DNA from: Alistipes finegoldii DSM 17242 | GTDB lineage: Bacteria > Bacteroidota > Bacteroidia > Bacteroidales > Rikenellaceae | Reading direction: 5' to 3' | Assembly (NCBI RefSeq): GCF_000265365.1 | Contig: NC_018011.1 | Span: 2,931,501 to 2,995,500, forward strand | DNA length: 64,000 nt | Shown: piece by piece, positions 53,248-61,678 of the stretch | How the letters are laid out: the number at the start of each line of letters is the position of its first letter | How positions within the stretch are numbered: the stretch's first letter is position 1 | Notes under the pieces: generated by a model | Seen by the model: only the letters and a program-made list of their open reading frames with translations | Told to the model about the DNA's origin: nothing | The model's database searches: none | Made by a program: the position numbers and the translations under genes

Positions 53248-55782
53248 TCAGAACTTCACCGTGACGTTGGCCAGCACGTTCAGGGGCGCCTGCGCGAAGT
53301 AGTAGGCCATGTCGATGCGCCGGGGCGTGGGCTCGCTCCACGTGTCCATGTACGAATAGCCGTAGCCGTTGCTTTCGTACTCGGCGTTGAAGAGGTTGTT
53401 GATCTGCAGGCCCAGCCGCACGCTCCGGGCGGCGCGGGTGCGGAACGTGTAGCCCAGATTGAGGTTGGTGACGCAGTAGCGGTCGAGCGAGAGTGTCTCG
53501 TTCTCGTCATTGGTGAAGTACTGTTTGCCTACGGCCTGCGTGTGCAGCACGGCTTCGAAGCCCCGGTAATGGAAGTCCAGAAACAGCGACCCCATGGCCG
53601 ACGGCGAGTAGGAGATGGTCCGCTCGCCCAGATTCTGCCCGTAGGTGGGGCTGTTCGAGAGTGCGTCCACATAGTTCTCGATCCGGTTCTGGCTGAAGGT
53701 GGCGTTGGCGCCGGCGGTGAACCATCCGGTCACGCGCCACGAAGCCGTCAGCTCGATGCCGCGGCGGTAGCTGTCGGGCACGTTGACGTTCAGTGCGTCG
53801 GAGCTGTCGTTGACCATGCCCGTATGCACCAGCTGGTCCTTGTACTTCATGTAGTATAGGTTCACGCCCGCGCTGAAACGGGGCGACGAGTAGTCATAGC
53901 CCAGTTCGTAGTCGTAGAGTTTCTCGGACGAGGGGTACGAGTCGTCGCCGGAGAACATGTAGCGGTCCGTGAAGTCGCTGCGCGTCGGCTCCTTCTGCGC
54001 CACGGCGAACGAGAAGTAGAAGTTGTGACGCTTGGCGAGCGTGTAGCTGACGCCGGCGCGGGGGTTGAAGAAGTGGGATGTCTCGTCCACGTCGATGGGC
54101 TGCATGCCCCCGCTCGCTTCGTCGTAGTTGTCGTTCACGCCCCATGCCTTGTAGTGAACGTAGCGGTACTGCATGTCGGCGAAGAGGTTAAGTCCGCGGG
54201 CTACGGTCCAGTTGGCGCGTGCGAAGAGGTTGGCGTCCTGCTTGTCCACGTCGTTGTCGTACCAGCGTTTGCTGCGGTAGTCGGCGGGATCGGTCTCCTG
54301 CATCCAGTCCAGCTCGCCCCAGTGGGGACAGCTGTAATAGCTCCACGAACCGCCGAAGGCGAGGTCGAGGTTGTCCGCGGCGTAGGCCGCCGCAGCGTTC
54401 AGGCCGCCCAAGTGGTTGCGCATGAGTTTTTCGCGGATCAGGTCCCTGCGCACGGCGATGCGTTCGCCGTCGCCGTCCGTCACGAAATTGCCTTGGTCGT
54501 CGGTCTGGTAGGCCAGATGGTCGGGGAAGAGGTATTCGAAGAGCTTGGCGTCGTCCTTGTACTGCTTGTAGTAGCCGTAACCGTAGGTGTAGAAGGCCGT
54601 GGCGCTCAGCGTCCATCGGTCGCCCAGCCGCTGGCTGAGGATCAGCTGGTTGTTGATCTGCAGGTAGTTGTCGGTCTCGTCGTCGTAGAAGTTCACCTGC
54701 TGCCACTCCCCGTCCTCGCTGTTCCAGATGCGGTGGGAGTAGGCGTCCGAGGTAGAGTACATGCCGCTGCTGTTGTAACGGCGGCCATTGAGACGCATCT
54801 CGTCGCGCGTGGCGCCGTTGTAGCTGAGGTTGGTTTTGGCCTTGCCGCCGAACGAAACCAGCTTGAGCATCGTGTTGCCGTTGTAATAGCCGCCTTGGAA
54901 CATGTAGGAGGTGAGGGAGGTCCCTCCGCGGCGGATGTAGCCGTCCGAGGAGAGGCGCGTCAGGCGTGCGTCCACCGTCCAATGGCCGCCCATCAGCCCC
55001 GACGAGACGTGCACGGCCTGTTTGTTGGTGTTGTACGATCCGTACGAGAGCGAGACGTCGCCGCCGAACTCGGTTTCGAGCGGGGCCGTGGACATATTGA
55101 CCGCGCCGCCGAAGGCGCCCGTGCCGTTGGTCGAGATGCCCGCGCCGCGCTGGATCTGCATCGTGCCGACCGACGAGATGAGGTCGGGCGTGTCGTACCA
55201 GTACATCGAGTGCGAGTCGGGGTTGTTCATCGAGACGCCGTTGATGGTGACGTTGAGCCGTGTGGCGTCGGTTCCGCGCAGGCGCATCGACGTGCCGCCG
55301 ATGCCGATGCCCGTTTCGTTGGTGGCGATCATCGAGGGAGTCAGCGCCAGCACCGACGGAATGTCGAATCCGTAGCTGTTGCGGGCGATCGCTTCGTGCG
55401 AAAGGTCGGTATAGGCGACCGGCGTGCTGCCCGATGCGCGCGTGGCGGTCACCTCGATCTCCTGCAGGCGGTACATGCGCACGGAGTCTTCGGGCCGGCC
55501 CGGCCCGGCGGCTGCCGTGATCGCTTCGCTTGTCTTTGCAGGGGGAACGGCAGCTGCCGTGACAAACGCCGCGGATCGTGTCGCGTCTGCGGCGGTTGCG
55601 GCGTTCGTTACGCCTGCGGTGAGGGAGACGGCAGCCGGAGTTTCGGCCGCAGCGGTAATTACGGCGTTTGCCGGATTCTCGGCGTTTGCCGGATTCTCGG
55701 CGTTTGCCGGATTCTCGGCGCTCGCCGTGTTTGCGGCGACGCAGAGCGCGACGGCCGCGATGGGAAGTAGAAACCTTTTCAT
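53248..55782 (-). CDS. TonB-dependent receptor, probably thiamine (OMP-thi)
   Basis: The ATG at 55782 gives 844 aa with a signal peptide (MKRFLLPIAAVALCVAANTASA). AENPAN is repeated three times right after it. The plug domain holds LQEIEVTATRASGSTPVAYT and GGTSMRLRGTDATRLNVTIN; the 22-strand barrel ends with a Phe (NVLANVTVKF). The plug-to-barrel length fits a full receptor. Upstream lies a TPP riboswitch and promoter, downstream pnuT, so thiamine uptake is the likely role. The Ala-rich stretch (residues 20-90) is a poorly folded spacer. Confidence 0.85.
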   Translation of the reverse strand: MKRFLLPIAAVALCVAANTASAENPANAENPANAENPANAVITAAAETPAAVSLTAGVTNAATAADATRSAAFVTAAAVPPAKTSEAITAAAGPGRPEDSVRMYRLQEIEVTATRASGSTPVAYTDLSHEAIARNSYGFDIPSVLALTPSMIATNETGIGIGGTSMRLRGTDATRLNVTINGVSMNNPDSHSMYWYDTPDLISSVGTMQIQRGAGISTNGTGAFGGAVNMSTAPLETEFGGDVSLSYGSYNTNKQAVHVSSGLMGGHWTVDARLTRLSSDGYIRRGGTSLTSYMFQGGYYNGNTMLKLVSFGGKAKTNLSYNGATRDEMRLNGRRYNSSGMYSTSDAYSHRIWNSEDGEWQQVNFYDDETDNYLQINNQLILSQRLGDRWTLSATAFYTYGYGYYKQYKDDAKLFEYLFPDHLAYQTDDQGNFVTDGDGERIAVRRDLIREKLMRNHLGGLNAAAAYAADNLDLAFGGSWSYYSCPHWGELDWMQETDPADYRSKRWYDNDVDKQDANLFARANWTVARGLNLFADMQYRYVHYKAWGVNDNYDEASGGMQPIDVDETSHFFNPRAGVSYTLAKRHNFYFSFAVAQKEPTRSDFTDRYMFSGDDSYPSSEKLYDYELGYDYSSPRFSAGVNLYYMKYKDQLVHTGMVNDSSDALNVNVPDSYRRGIELTASWRVTGWFTAGANATFSQNRIENYVDALSNSPTYGQNLGERTISYSPSAMGSLFLDFHYRGFEAVLHTQAVGKQYFTNDENETLSLDRYCVTNLNLGYTFRTRAARSVRLGLQINNLFNAEYESNGYGYSYMDTWSEPTPRRIDMAYYFAQAPLNVLANVTVKF
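55672..55725 (-). repeat. Three 18-nt tandem repeats in the receptor gene
   Basis: The 18-nt unit encodes AENPAN and is present three times in a row without change. Such repeats can gain or lose units. Confidence 0.8.
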
Positions 55783-55812
55783 GTCTGAACTTTTAAAAGT
55801 TAATGAACTGAA

Positions 55813-55908
55813 AAGGGGTATGCGTTGAAAGATTATGCATCCCGGTTTCGGCATTACCCGTATCCGGTTCAATGGGTATAATCTCAGCCTGATAGTAAGG
55901 CACCCCTT
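55813..55908 (-). promoter_or_regulatory. TPP riboswitch (THI element)
   Basis: On the minus strand the run holds AAGGGGTGCC, the THI core GGCTGAGATTATACCC, GAACCGGATACGGGTAATGC and a closing CCCCTT that pairs with the first bases. It lies 31 nt before the receptor ATG. The conserved CTGAGA and GGGTAATGC bases match the TPP class. Confidence 0.93.
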
Positions 55909-55922
55909 CGAAATATCGACGG

Positions 55923-55930
55923 CAAAGGTA
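55923..55930 (-). promoter_or_regulatory. -7 box (TACCTTTG) for the thiamine unit
   Basis: TAnnTTTG match just upstream of the riboswitch. Confidence 0.6.
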
Positions 55931-56028
55931 ATAAAAGATTCGGGAAATCGGGAGCGGGATGTGAAGAATTTCTGAAAAACTCAGCAGGTGCAAGCAGGAA
56001 CGGTTGTCCGATGGTTTCGTGACGATAA

Positions 56029-56062
56029 TGCAACGACGCGGGCATGTGCCCGCGTCGTTGCA
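56029..56062. repeat. GC palindrome with TG loop
   Basis: TGCAACGACGCGGGCA and TGCCCGCGTCGTTGCA pair perfectly (16 bp). It shares the CGCGGGC/GCCCGCG core with the palindrome at 61563. Confidence 0.7.
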
Positions 56063-56348
56063 CTGCGGCCGATGACTTTTCCTTGCGAATCGGGTTCGGA
56101 CTGCTCTTTCGGCTCTTTTGGTCCGTTGTTCTGCTGCCTGCGTTGCCCGGTTACGCCTGCGTATCCGCCTGCCCGCCGGCAACCTGCGATGCTCCCGGCT
56201 TTCGGATTGCGCCTCCGGGGTCCTTGCTGTCGGAGATGGCCGGGTGCCTGAGTCTCCCGGCCGGGACGCTCTGTTACCGGCAATGCCCGGTCTCAAGGTC
56301 CGCCCGGTCCGGTTGCCCGTTGTTGCGACGTCCGGTTTTTGCCGCGGC
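56063..56348. other. Intergenic stretch without a supported gene
   Basis: About 290 nt of GC-rich, low-complexity sequence downstream of the xylose symporter gene. Its open frames are antisense shadows. It resembles the insert of pnuT in flavour (repeated TGCTGCC, CCGGTTG blocks). Confidence 0.4.
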
Positions 56349-57773
56349 TCAGTCGCCGTTTTTCCGCCAGAGTTTCGACATCTCTTCGAGGGTTCTGCCC
56401 TTGGTTTCGGGTACCCATTTCCAGACGAAGAGTGCCGATGCGAGCGCCATCAGGGCATAGATGCAGTAGGTGCCACCGACGCTCCATGCACTCAGCGACG
56501 GGAAGGTCGCCGAGACGAGGAAATTCGAGATCCACTGCGCAGCCACGGCTACGGCCACGGCCTGCGAGCGGATCGTGTTGGGGAAGATTTCGGAGATCAG
56601 CACCCAGCAGATCGGGCCCCACGACATCATGAACGATGCGGTGTAGATGATGATGAAGACCAGCGCCGCAATGCCGATCGACCCGGTGAACGAAAGCGCC
56701 GCAAGGGCGGCCATGCCGATCATCATACCCGCCGAACCGACGATGAGCAGCGGTTTGCGGCCCACGCGGTCCACGGTGAAGATCGCCACGACCGTAAAGA
56801 GGATGTTGACCACGCCCATCACCACGGTCTGGAGCATCGAAGCGTCGCCCGACGCGCCCATTCCGGCGAAGATGCGCGGGGCGTAGTAGAGCACGACGTT
56901 GATGCCGATGGCCTGCTGGAAAAACGAGAGCAGGATGCCGATCAGGATCACCGCTGCGCCGTAGGCGAAGAGCCGCTCGGTCTTGGCGTGTACCGTCCGG
57001 CGGATTTCGGTGTGAATCGTGCGGGCCTCGGCCGCGCCGTTGATGCGCGTGAGCACCTGCAATGCCTTCTGATCGCGTCCGGTGAGGGTCAGGTAACGCG
57101 GGGTTTCGGGCACGAAGAGGATCAGCAGCAGGAAGGTCGCCGCGGGGAACGCTTCGCTGAGGAACATCCTGCGCCAGCCGACGGAGACCCTGGCGGCCTG
57201 AATGGCTTCGCCCGTGTCGCCCAGCTGGTTGCGGATCAGATAGTTCACGAAGTAGACGACCAGCATGCCGAAGATGATGGCGAACTGGTTGCACGAGACG
57301 AGCGTGCCGCGGATCTTCGCGGGCGAGATTTCGGCAATGTACATCGGACACACGGCCGAGGCAAGTCCCACGCCGATACCGCCCAGAATGCGGTAGATGT
57401 TGAACGACGCCAGCAGCGGCAGCGACGCCTCGCCGTAGGGCAGGATGCCGCTTTCGGGCCGCCACGAGCCGACGGCCGAGACGAAGAACAGCACGGCCGC
57501 CGCGACGAGCGTGCGTTTGCGTCCCAGACGCGAGGCCAGCAGGCCCGACAGCGCACCGCCGACGATGCAGCCCACCAGCGCGCTCGATGCGGTGAAGCCG
57601 TGCATCCACGGCGTGTAGGTGAAGTCCGCCGCACTGCGGAAGAACTGGTCTAGGGCCTGCTCGGCTCCCGACACCACGGCCGTGTCGTAACCGAACAGCA
57701 GGCCGCCGATGATGGCCACCAGCACGATCGAAAGCAGATAGGCGCGGCTCCCGGTTTCTTGGGTTTTAGTCAT
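56349..57773 (-). CDS. xylE: D-xylose:H+ symporter (MFS sugar porter)
   Basis: The 474-aa protein has twelve membrane helices and the sugar-porter signature set: GLLFGYDTAVVSGAEQ, LGRKRTLVAAAVLF, DRVGRKPLLIVGSA, PETKGRTLEEMSKLW. IGVGLASAVCPMYIAEISPA is the RxGR-adjacent PESPR-like region. It follows xylA by 4 nt, so it is the last gene of the xylose operon. Substrate by context. Confidence 0.88.
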   Translation of the reverse strand: MTKTQETGSRAYLLSIVLVAIIGGLLFGYDTAVVSGAEQALDQFFRSAADFTYTPWMHGFTASSALVGCIVGGALSGLLASRLGRKRTLVAAAVLFFVSAVGSWRPESGILPYGEASLPLLASFNIYRILGGIGVGLASAVCPMYIAEISPAKIRGTLVSCNQFAIIFGMLVVYFVNYLIRNQLGDTGEAIQAARVSVGWRRMFLSEAFPAATFLLLILFVPETPRYLTLTGRDQKALQVLTRINGAAEARTIHTEIRRTVHAKTERLFAYGAAVILIGILLSFFQQAIGINVVLYYAPRIFAGMGASGDASMLQTVVMGVVNILFTVVAIFTVDRVGRKPLLIVGSAGMMIGMAALAALSFTGSIGIAALVFIIIYTASFMMSWGPICWVLISEIFPNTIRSQAVAVAVAAQWISNFLVSATFPSLSAWSVGGTYCIYALMALASALFVWKWVPETKGRTLEEMSKLWRKNGD

Positions 57774-57777
57774 AAGG

Positions 57778-59091
57778 TCAGATATACATGTTCACGATCG
57801 CTTCGAACAGCTCCTGTTTGCCGCTGCGCTGGACGGGTTCGTGCCGGCGGGCGTAGTCGGCGACCTGCTCCAGCGTGAGCTTGCCCTCCTCGAAGAGCCG
57901 GCCTTCGCCTGAGTCGTAGGAGGCGTAACGTTCGGCGAGCATCTTTTCGTAGGGCGAGTCGTCGAGAATGTCGGCGGCGATGAGCAACGCGCGGGCCATG
58001 ACGTCCATCGCGGCGATGTGGGCGATGAAGATGTCTTCGGGGTCGGTCGAATTGCGGCGCGTCTTGGCGTCGAAGTTCGTGCCGCCGCCCTGCAGGCCGC
58101 CGCCGCGGACGATGACCATCATCGCTTGCACCATTTCGTAGAGGTCGATCGGGAACTGGTCGGTGTCCCAGCCGTTCTGGTAGTCGCCGCGGTTGGCGTC
58201 GATCGAGCCGAGCATCCCGGCATCGACGGCGCACTGCAACTCGTGCTCGAAGGTGTGTCCGGCAAGCGTGGCGTGATTGACCTCGATATTGACCTTGAAA
58301 TCCTTGTCCAGCCCGTGCGCCCGCAGGAACCCGATGACGGTCTCCGTGTCGGCGTCGTACTGGTGCTTCATCGGCTCCATCGGTTTGGGCTCGATCAGGA
58401 AGTTGCCCTTGAACCCCTTCGAACGGGCGTAGTCGCGGGCCATGCGCAGCATGGTGGCCATGTGCTCCTTTTCGCGCTTCATGTCGGTATTGAGCAGCGA
58501 CATGTAGCCTTCGCGTCCGCCCCAGAAGACGTAGTTCTCGCCGCCCAGAAAGATCGTGGCGTCGATGGCGTTCTTGATCTGCAGCATGGCGCGGGCCGCG
58601 GCGTCGAAGTCGGGGTTGGTCGCGGCGCCGTTCATGTAGCGGGCGTGGCCGAAGACGTTGGCCGTGCCCCATAGCAGTTTGATGCCGGTTTCGTCCTGCT
58701 TCTGCTTGGCGTAGGCTACGATCTGGCGGAGGTTCTTTTCGTACTCTTCGGGCGTCGCGGCTTCGTCCACGAGGTCTACGTCGTGGAAACAATAGTACTC
58801 GATGCCGATCTTCCGCATGAATTCGAAACCCGCGTCCATCTTGGCTTTCGCGCGCTCGATCGGACATGCGGACTCGTTCCACGGGAAGGTTTTGGTGCCG
58901 CCGCCGAACTGGTCGCCGCCTTCGGCGCAGAGGGTGTGCCACCACGCCATCGAGAAACGGAACCAATCCTTCATCTTGCGGCCTTTCACGACTTTTTCGG
59001 GGTCGTAGTAACGGAAAGCCATCGGGTTCTTCGACTCCGGGCCTTCGAATTCGATCTGTCCCACGGTGGGGAAATACTGTTTTGATGCCAT
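57778..59091 (-). CDS. xylA: Xylose isomerase
   Basis: The 437-aa protein has the class II xylose isomerase motifs: FHDVDLVDEAATPEEY with active His, WGGREGYMSLLNTDMKREK, VEVNHATLAGHTFEHELQ metal ligands and QAMMVIVRGGGLQGGGTNFD. It converts D-xylose to D-xylulose in the cytoplasm. It lies 24 nt after xylB. Confidence 0.95.
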   Translation of the reverse strand: MASKQYFPTVGQIEFEGPESKNPMAFRYYDPEKVVKGRKMKDWFRFSMAWWHTLCAEGGDQFGGGTKTFPWNESACPIERAKAKMDAGFEFMRKIGIEYYCFHDVDLVDEAATPEEYEKNLRQIVAYAKQKQDETGIKLLWGTANVFGHARYMNGAATNPDFDAAARAMLQIKNAIDATIFLGGENYVFWGGREGYMSLLNTDMKREKEHMATMLRMARDYARSKGFKGNFLIEPKPMEPMKHQYDADTETVIGFLRAHGLDKDFKVNIEVNHATLAGHTFEHELQCAVDAGMLGSIDANRGDYQNGWDTDQFPIDLYEMVQAMMVIVRGGGLQGGGTNFDAKTRRNSTDPEDIFIAHIAAMDVMARALLIAADILDDSPYEKMLAERYASYDSGEGRLFEEGKLTLEQVADYARRHEPVQRSGKQELFEAIVNMYI

Positions 59092-59115
59092 GATATTGAA
59101 TGATTTGTTAAGTTG

Positions 59116-60600
59116 TTATTCCATTCTTTTCTCCACTTCCCGGACCCATGCCCGGTAACCTTCTTCCAGCGTCTCTCTGTCAGCTTCGGCGGGTTCCACG
59201 ACCTCCAGCCTGCGCAATGCGGCGAACGCTTCGCCGCGCGTCTTGTAGTAGCCGGCGCCCAGCGCCGCGCCGCGGGCTGCGCCCAGCGCGCCGTCGGTAT
59301 TGAACAGTTCGATGCGGGCGCCCGTGAGCGTCGAGAGCGTCTGCCGGAAAAGCGGCGAGAGGAACAAGTTTGCTGCGCCTGCGCGGATGACGTCGGGGCG
59401 CACTCCCAGCCCGCGCATGATGTCGATGCCGTAGCGGAAGGAGTAGGCGATGCCCTCCTGCGTCGCACGCAGGAGGTGCGCCGTGGTGTGGCGGTTGAGG
59501 TCCAGTCCGATGATTCCGGCTCCGGGGCAGCGGTTGCAGAGCATCCGTTCGGCTCCGTTGCCGAAGGGTACGACCGACAGCCCTTCGGAACCTGCCGGGA
59601 CGCTTGCGGCCAGCCGGTTCATCTCCGCATAGTCGAGCCTCTCCTGCGTGACGTTGCGGCGTATCCACGAGTTCATGATGCCCGTGCCGTTGATGCAGAG
59701 CAGAATGCCGTAACGGGGATTGCTGGCCGTGTGATTGACGTGGACGAAGGTGTTCACGCGCGACTGCGGGTCGGCTTGGCGTTTGTCCGTGACGCCGTAT
59801 AACACGCCGCTCGTGCCGCCTGTTGCGGCGACTTCGCCCGCCTCCATGACGTTGAGCGAAAAGGCGTTGTTGGGCTGGTCCCCGGCGCGGTAGGAGATCG
59901 GAGTGCCTGCGGGGATGCCCAGCAGCCGTTCGGCCGCTTCGTCCGTGCAGGCCTCCGTGCCGATCGAGACGCCGGCTTCGGGGATCGTCTCCTGCGGAAT
60001 GCCGTACCACCCGGCCACGAAGTCGGCCCGCCGCTCCTCTTCGAAGTCCCAGAGTATCTGCTCCGAAAGGCCGCTGACGGAGGTGGACATGCGTCCCGAA
60101 AGGCGGTAGGCGATGTAGTCGCCGGGGAGCATGAATTTGTATATCTGCGCGAATATGCCGGGTTCGTTGCGCCTTACCCACGCCAGTTTCGACGCAGTGA
60201 AGTTGCCCGGTGAGTTGAGCGTATGCGCGAGACAGAACTCCCGTCCGATGCCTTCCAGCGCTTCGGCCCCGATCTCCACGGCGCGCGAGTCGCACCAGAT
60301 GATTGAGGGGCGCAGCGGGCGTCCTTGCCTGTCGAGACAGACCAGTCCGTGCATCTGGTAGGTGATGCCCACCGACACCACGTCGCTCATTGCAAAGCCC
60401 TGCGCCGCAATGGTCCGAATGCCTTCGCAGACGTAATGCCACCACATTTCGGGGTCCTGCTCGGCCCAGCCGCTCTGCGGCGATCCGATGGGCATTTCGG
60501 TCGCGGGGTTGGCGGACGAGGCCGCGCACTCGCCCGACGCGATGTCCAGCAACGATACCTTGACCGACGAAGAGCCTATGTCTATGCCTAAACTTTTCAT
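59116..60600 (-). CDS. xylB: Xylulokinase
   Basis: The 494-aa protein has the FGGY kinase fold: LGIDIGSSSVKVSLLDI phosphate-binding, WYGIPQETIPEAGVSIGTE, ATGGTSGVLYGV and RAGAANLFLSPLFRQTLSTL motifs. It phosphorylates D-xylulose with ATP. It lies 20 nt after the regulator gene and starts the metabolic part of the operon. Confidence 0.93.
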   Translation of the reverse strand: MKSLGIDIGSSSVKVSLLDIASGECAASSANPATEMPIGSPQSGWAEQDPEMWWHYVCEGIRTIAAQGFAMSDVVSVGITYQMHGLVCLDRQGRPLRPSIIWCDSRAVEIGAEALEGIGREFCLAHTLNSPGNFTASKLAWVRRNEPGIFAQIYKFMLPGDYIAYRLSGRMSTSVSGLSEQILWDFEEERRADFVAGWYGIPQETIPEAGVSIGTEACTDEAAERLLGIPAGTPISYRAGDQPNNAFSLNVMEAGEVAATGGTSGVLYGVTDKRQADPQSRVNTFVHVNHTASNPRYGILLCINGTGIMNSWIRRNVTQERLDYAEMNRLAASVPAGSEGLSVVPFGNGAERMLCNRCPGAGIIGLDLNRHTTAHLLRATQEGIAYSFRYGIDIMRGLGVRPDVIRAGAANLFLSPLFRQTLSTLTGARIELFNTDGALGAARGAALGAGYYKTRGEAFAALRRLEVVEPAEADRETLEEGYRAWVREVEKRME

Positions 60601-60620
60601 ATGTTATCTGTTGTTATGGA

Positions 60621-61367
60621 TCAATACCTCCAGTTGTTGATGAATCCCAGCTTCAGCTTCGCCTTGAGCGCCTTTTTGTAGGCGTTTTTATTAAAGGTAT
60701 AATATTGCGCCGGCTTGTGGGCTACGCCCTGTTCCCGTTCTGCGGTCGGGGTCAGAAACCCCGACGCGAGTATCTTCTTGCGGAAGTTGCGGTTGTCGAT
60801 TTCGATGCCCAGCACTGCGCTGTAGAGGTTTTGGAGCGCGCGGATGGTGAGTTTGCGTGGCAGCAGTTCGAAAGCCACGGGCGATTGCAGCATCTCGCGG
60901 CAGAGAACCGCCAGCGCCGCCGAAAGTATCTGCTTGTGGTCCATCGCCAGCCGCTGGATCGAATCGACATCGACCCATTGCGCGCCCTTGGCCGTGGTGT
61001 AGGCGACGGTACGGGTGTCGAGCTTCACCAGCGCGTAATATCCCACCGTCACCACGCGTTCGGTCCGTATGCCGTGATAGCGGTTGATCCACTCCAGCTC
61101 CTCACCGCTCACCCGGTTGGGATCGGAGAATATATCCATCTGTTTGAGGTATACGTCCCGCAGTCCGGTGGCCTCTTCGAGCACACGGTAGGCGGCCTGC
61201 GGCAGCGTCTCGTTGTCGAGAATCATGGCGCCCGGCAGTTTGAGCTTGTCGAGACGGGTGTCGGGGGCATAGTAGCGCCGCTCGATCAGCAGCACTTTGA
61301 GCGACTTGCCGTTGAAACCGAACACGGCGCAGTCTACCGACAGCGATTGGTTCATCTGGATGGACAT
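60621..61367 (-). CDS. NrtR/Nudix-family regulator (xylose, XylR-like)
   Basis: The 248-aa protein has an N-terminal Nudix-type fold (residues 10-150: VDCAVFGFNGKSLKVLLIER and ALRVLEEATGLRDVYLKQ-like box, with the REUXEE-type motif degenerate). The C-terminal winged helix (residues 170-245: FELLPRKLTIRALQNLYSAV, NFRKKILASGF) binds DNA. Known relatives in Bacteroidetes regulate arabinose and xylose genes. It is the first gene of the xyl operon, so it probably controls it and itself. The ligand is inferred. Confidence 0.85.
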   Translation of the reverse strand: MSIQMNQSLSVDCAVFGFNGKSLKVLLIERRYYAPDTRLDKLKLPGAMILDNETLPQAAYRVLEEATGLRDVYLKQMDIFSDPNRVSGEELEWINRYHGIRTERVVTVGYYALVKLDTRTVAYTTAKGAQWVDVDSIQRLAMDHKQILSAALAVLCREMLQSPVAFELLPRKLTIRALQNLYSAVLGIEIDNRNFRKKILASGFLTPTAEREQGVAHKPAQYYTFNKNAYKKALKAKLKLGFINNWRY

Positions 61368-61433
61368 GGGGCTGGTTTTAGGTTGCAGACGTAAAATTAT
61401 CCATTCGGCGGATGAAAAACAAACTTACGGCCG

Positions 61434-61524
61434 TTTTTACGCTAACTGTTCGGCGCGTATGCGCCCCTCGGCCCGGTGAGCGTCCGATTACGGGCGTCGG
61501 ACAATAGTCGCTTTTTTACGCTAA
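61434..61524. promoter_or_regulatory. Pair of TTTTTACGCTAA direct repeats
   Basis: TTTTTACGCTAA stands at 61434-61445 and 61513-61524, 79 nt apart, in the gap between the regulator start and galM stop. They may be operator half-sites. Confidence 0.45.
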
Positions 61525-61562
61525 GTCATTTCCGGCTGCGCGGCGGATCGTAAGTAACGCGG

Positions 61563-61604
61563 ATAACGCAGTAACGCGGGCGTATGCCCGCGTTACTGCG
61601 TTAT
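61563..61604. repeat. Palindrome with 19-bp arms
   Basis: ATAACGCAGTAACGCGGGC and GCCCGCGTTACTGCGTTAT pair perfectly around GTAT. It has the same AACGCAGTAACG core as 52255-52298. Confidence 0.75.
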
Positions 61605-61678
61605 TGCCGAGCAGCGTATCTGCCCGTGTCCGGCCGGTGCCGGGAGTTTGTTTTGGTTGCGCCGCGGTTCTCCGCCGC

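Noticed and set aside
56118..57653. A 511-aa plus-strand frame over the xylose symporter
   Set aside because: It is antisense to a clear MFS gene and has His/Arg/Asp-rich composition typical of shadow frames in GC-rich DNA.
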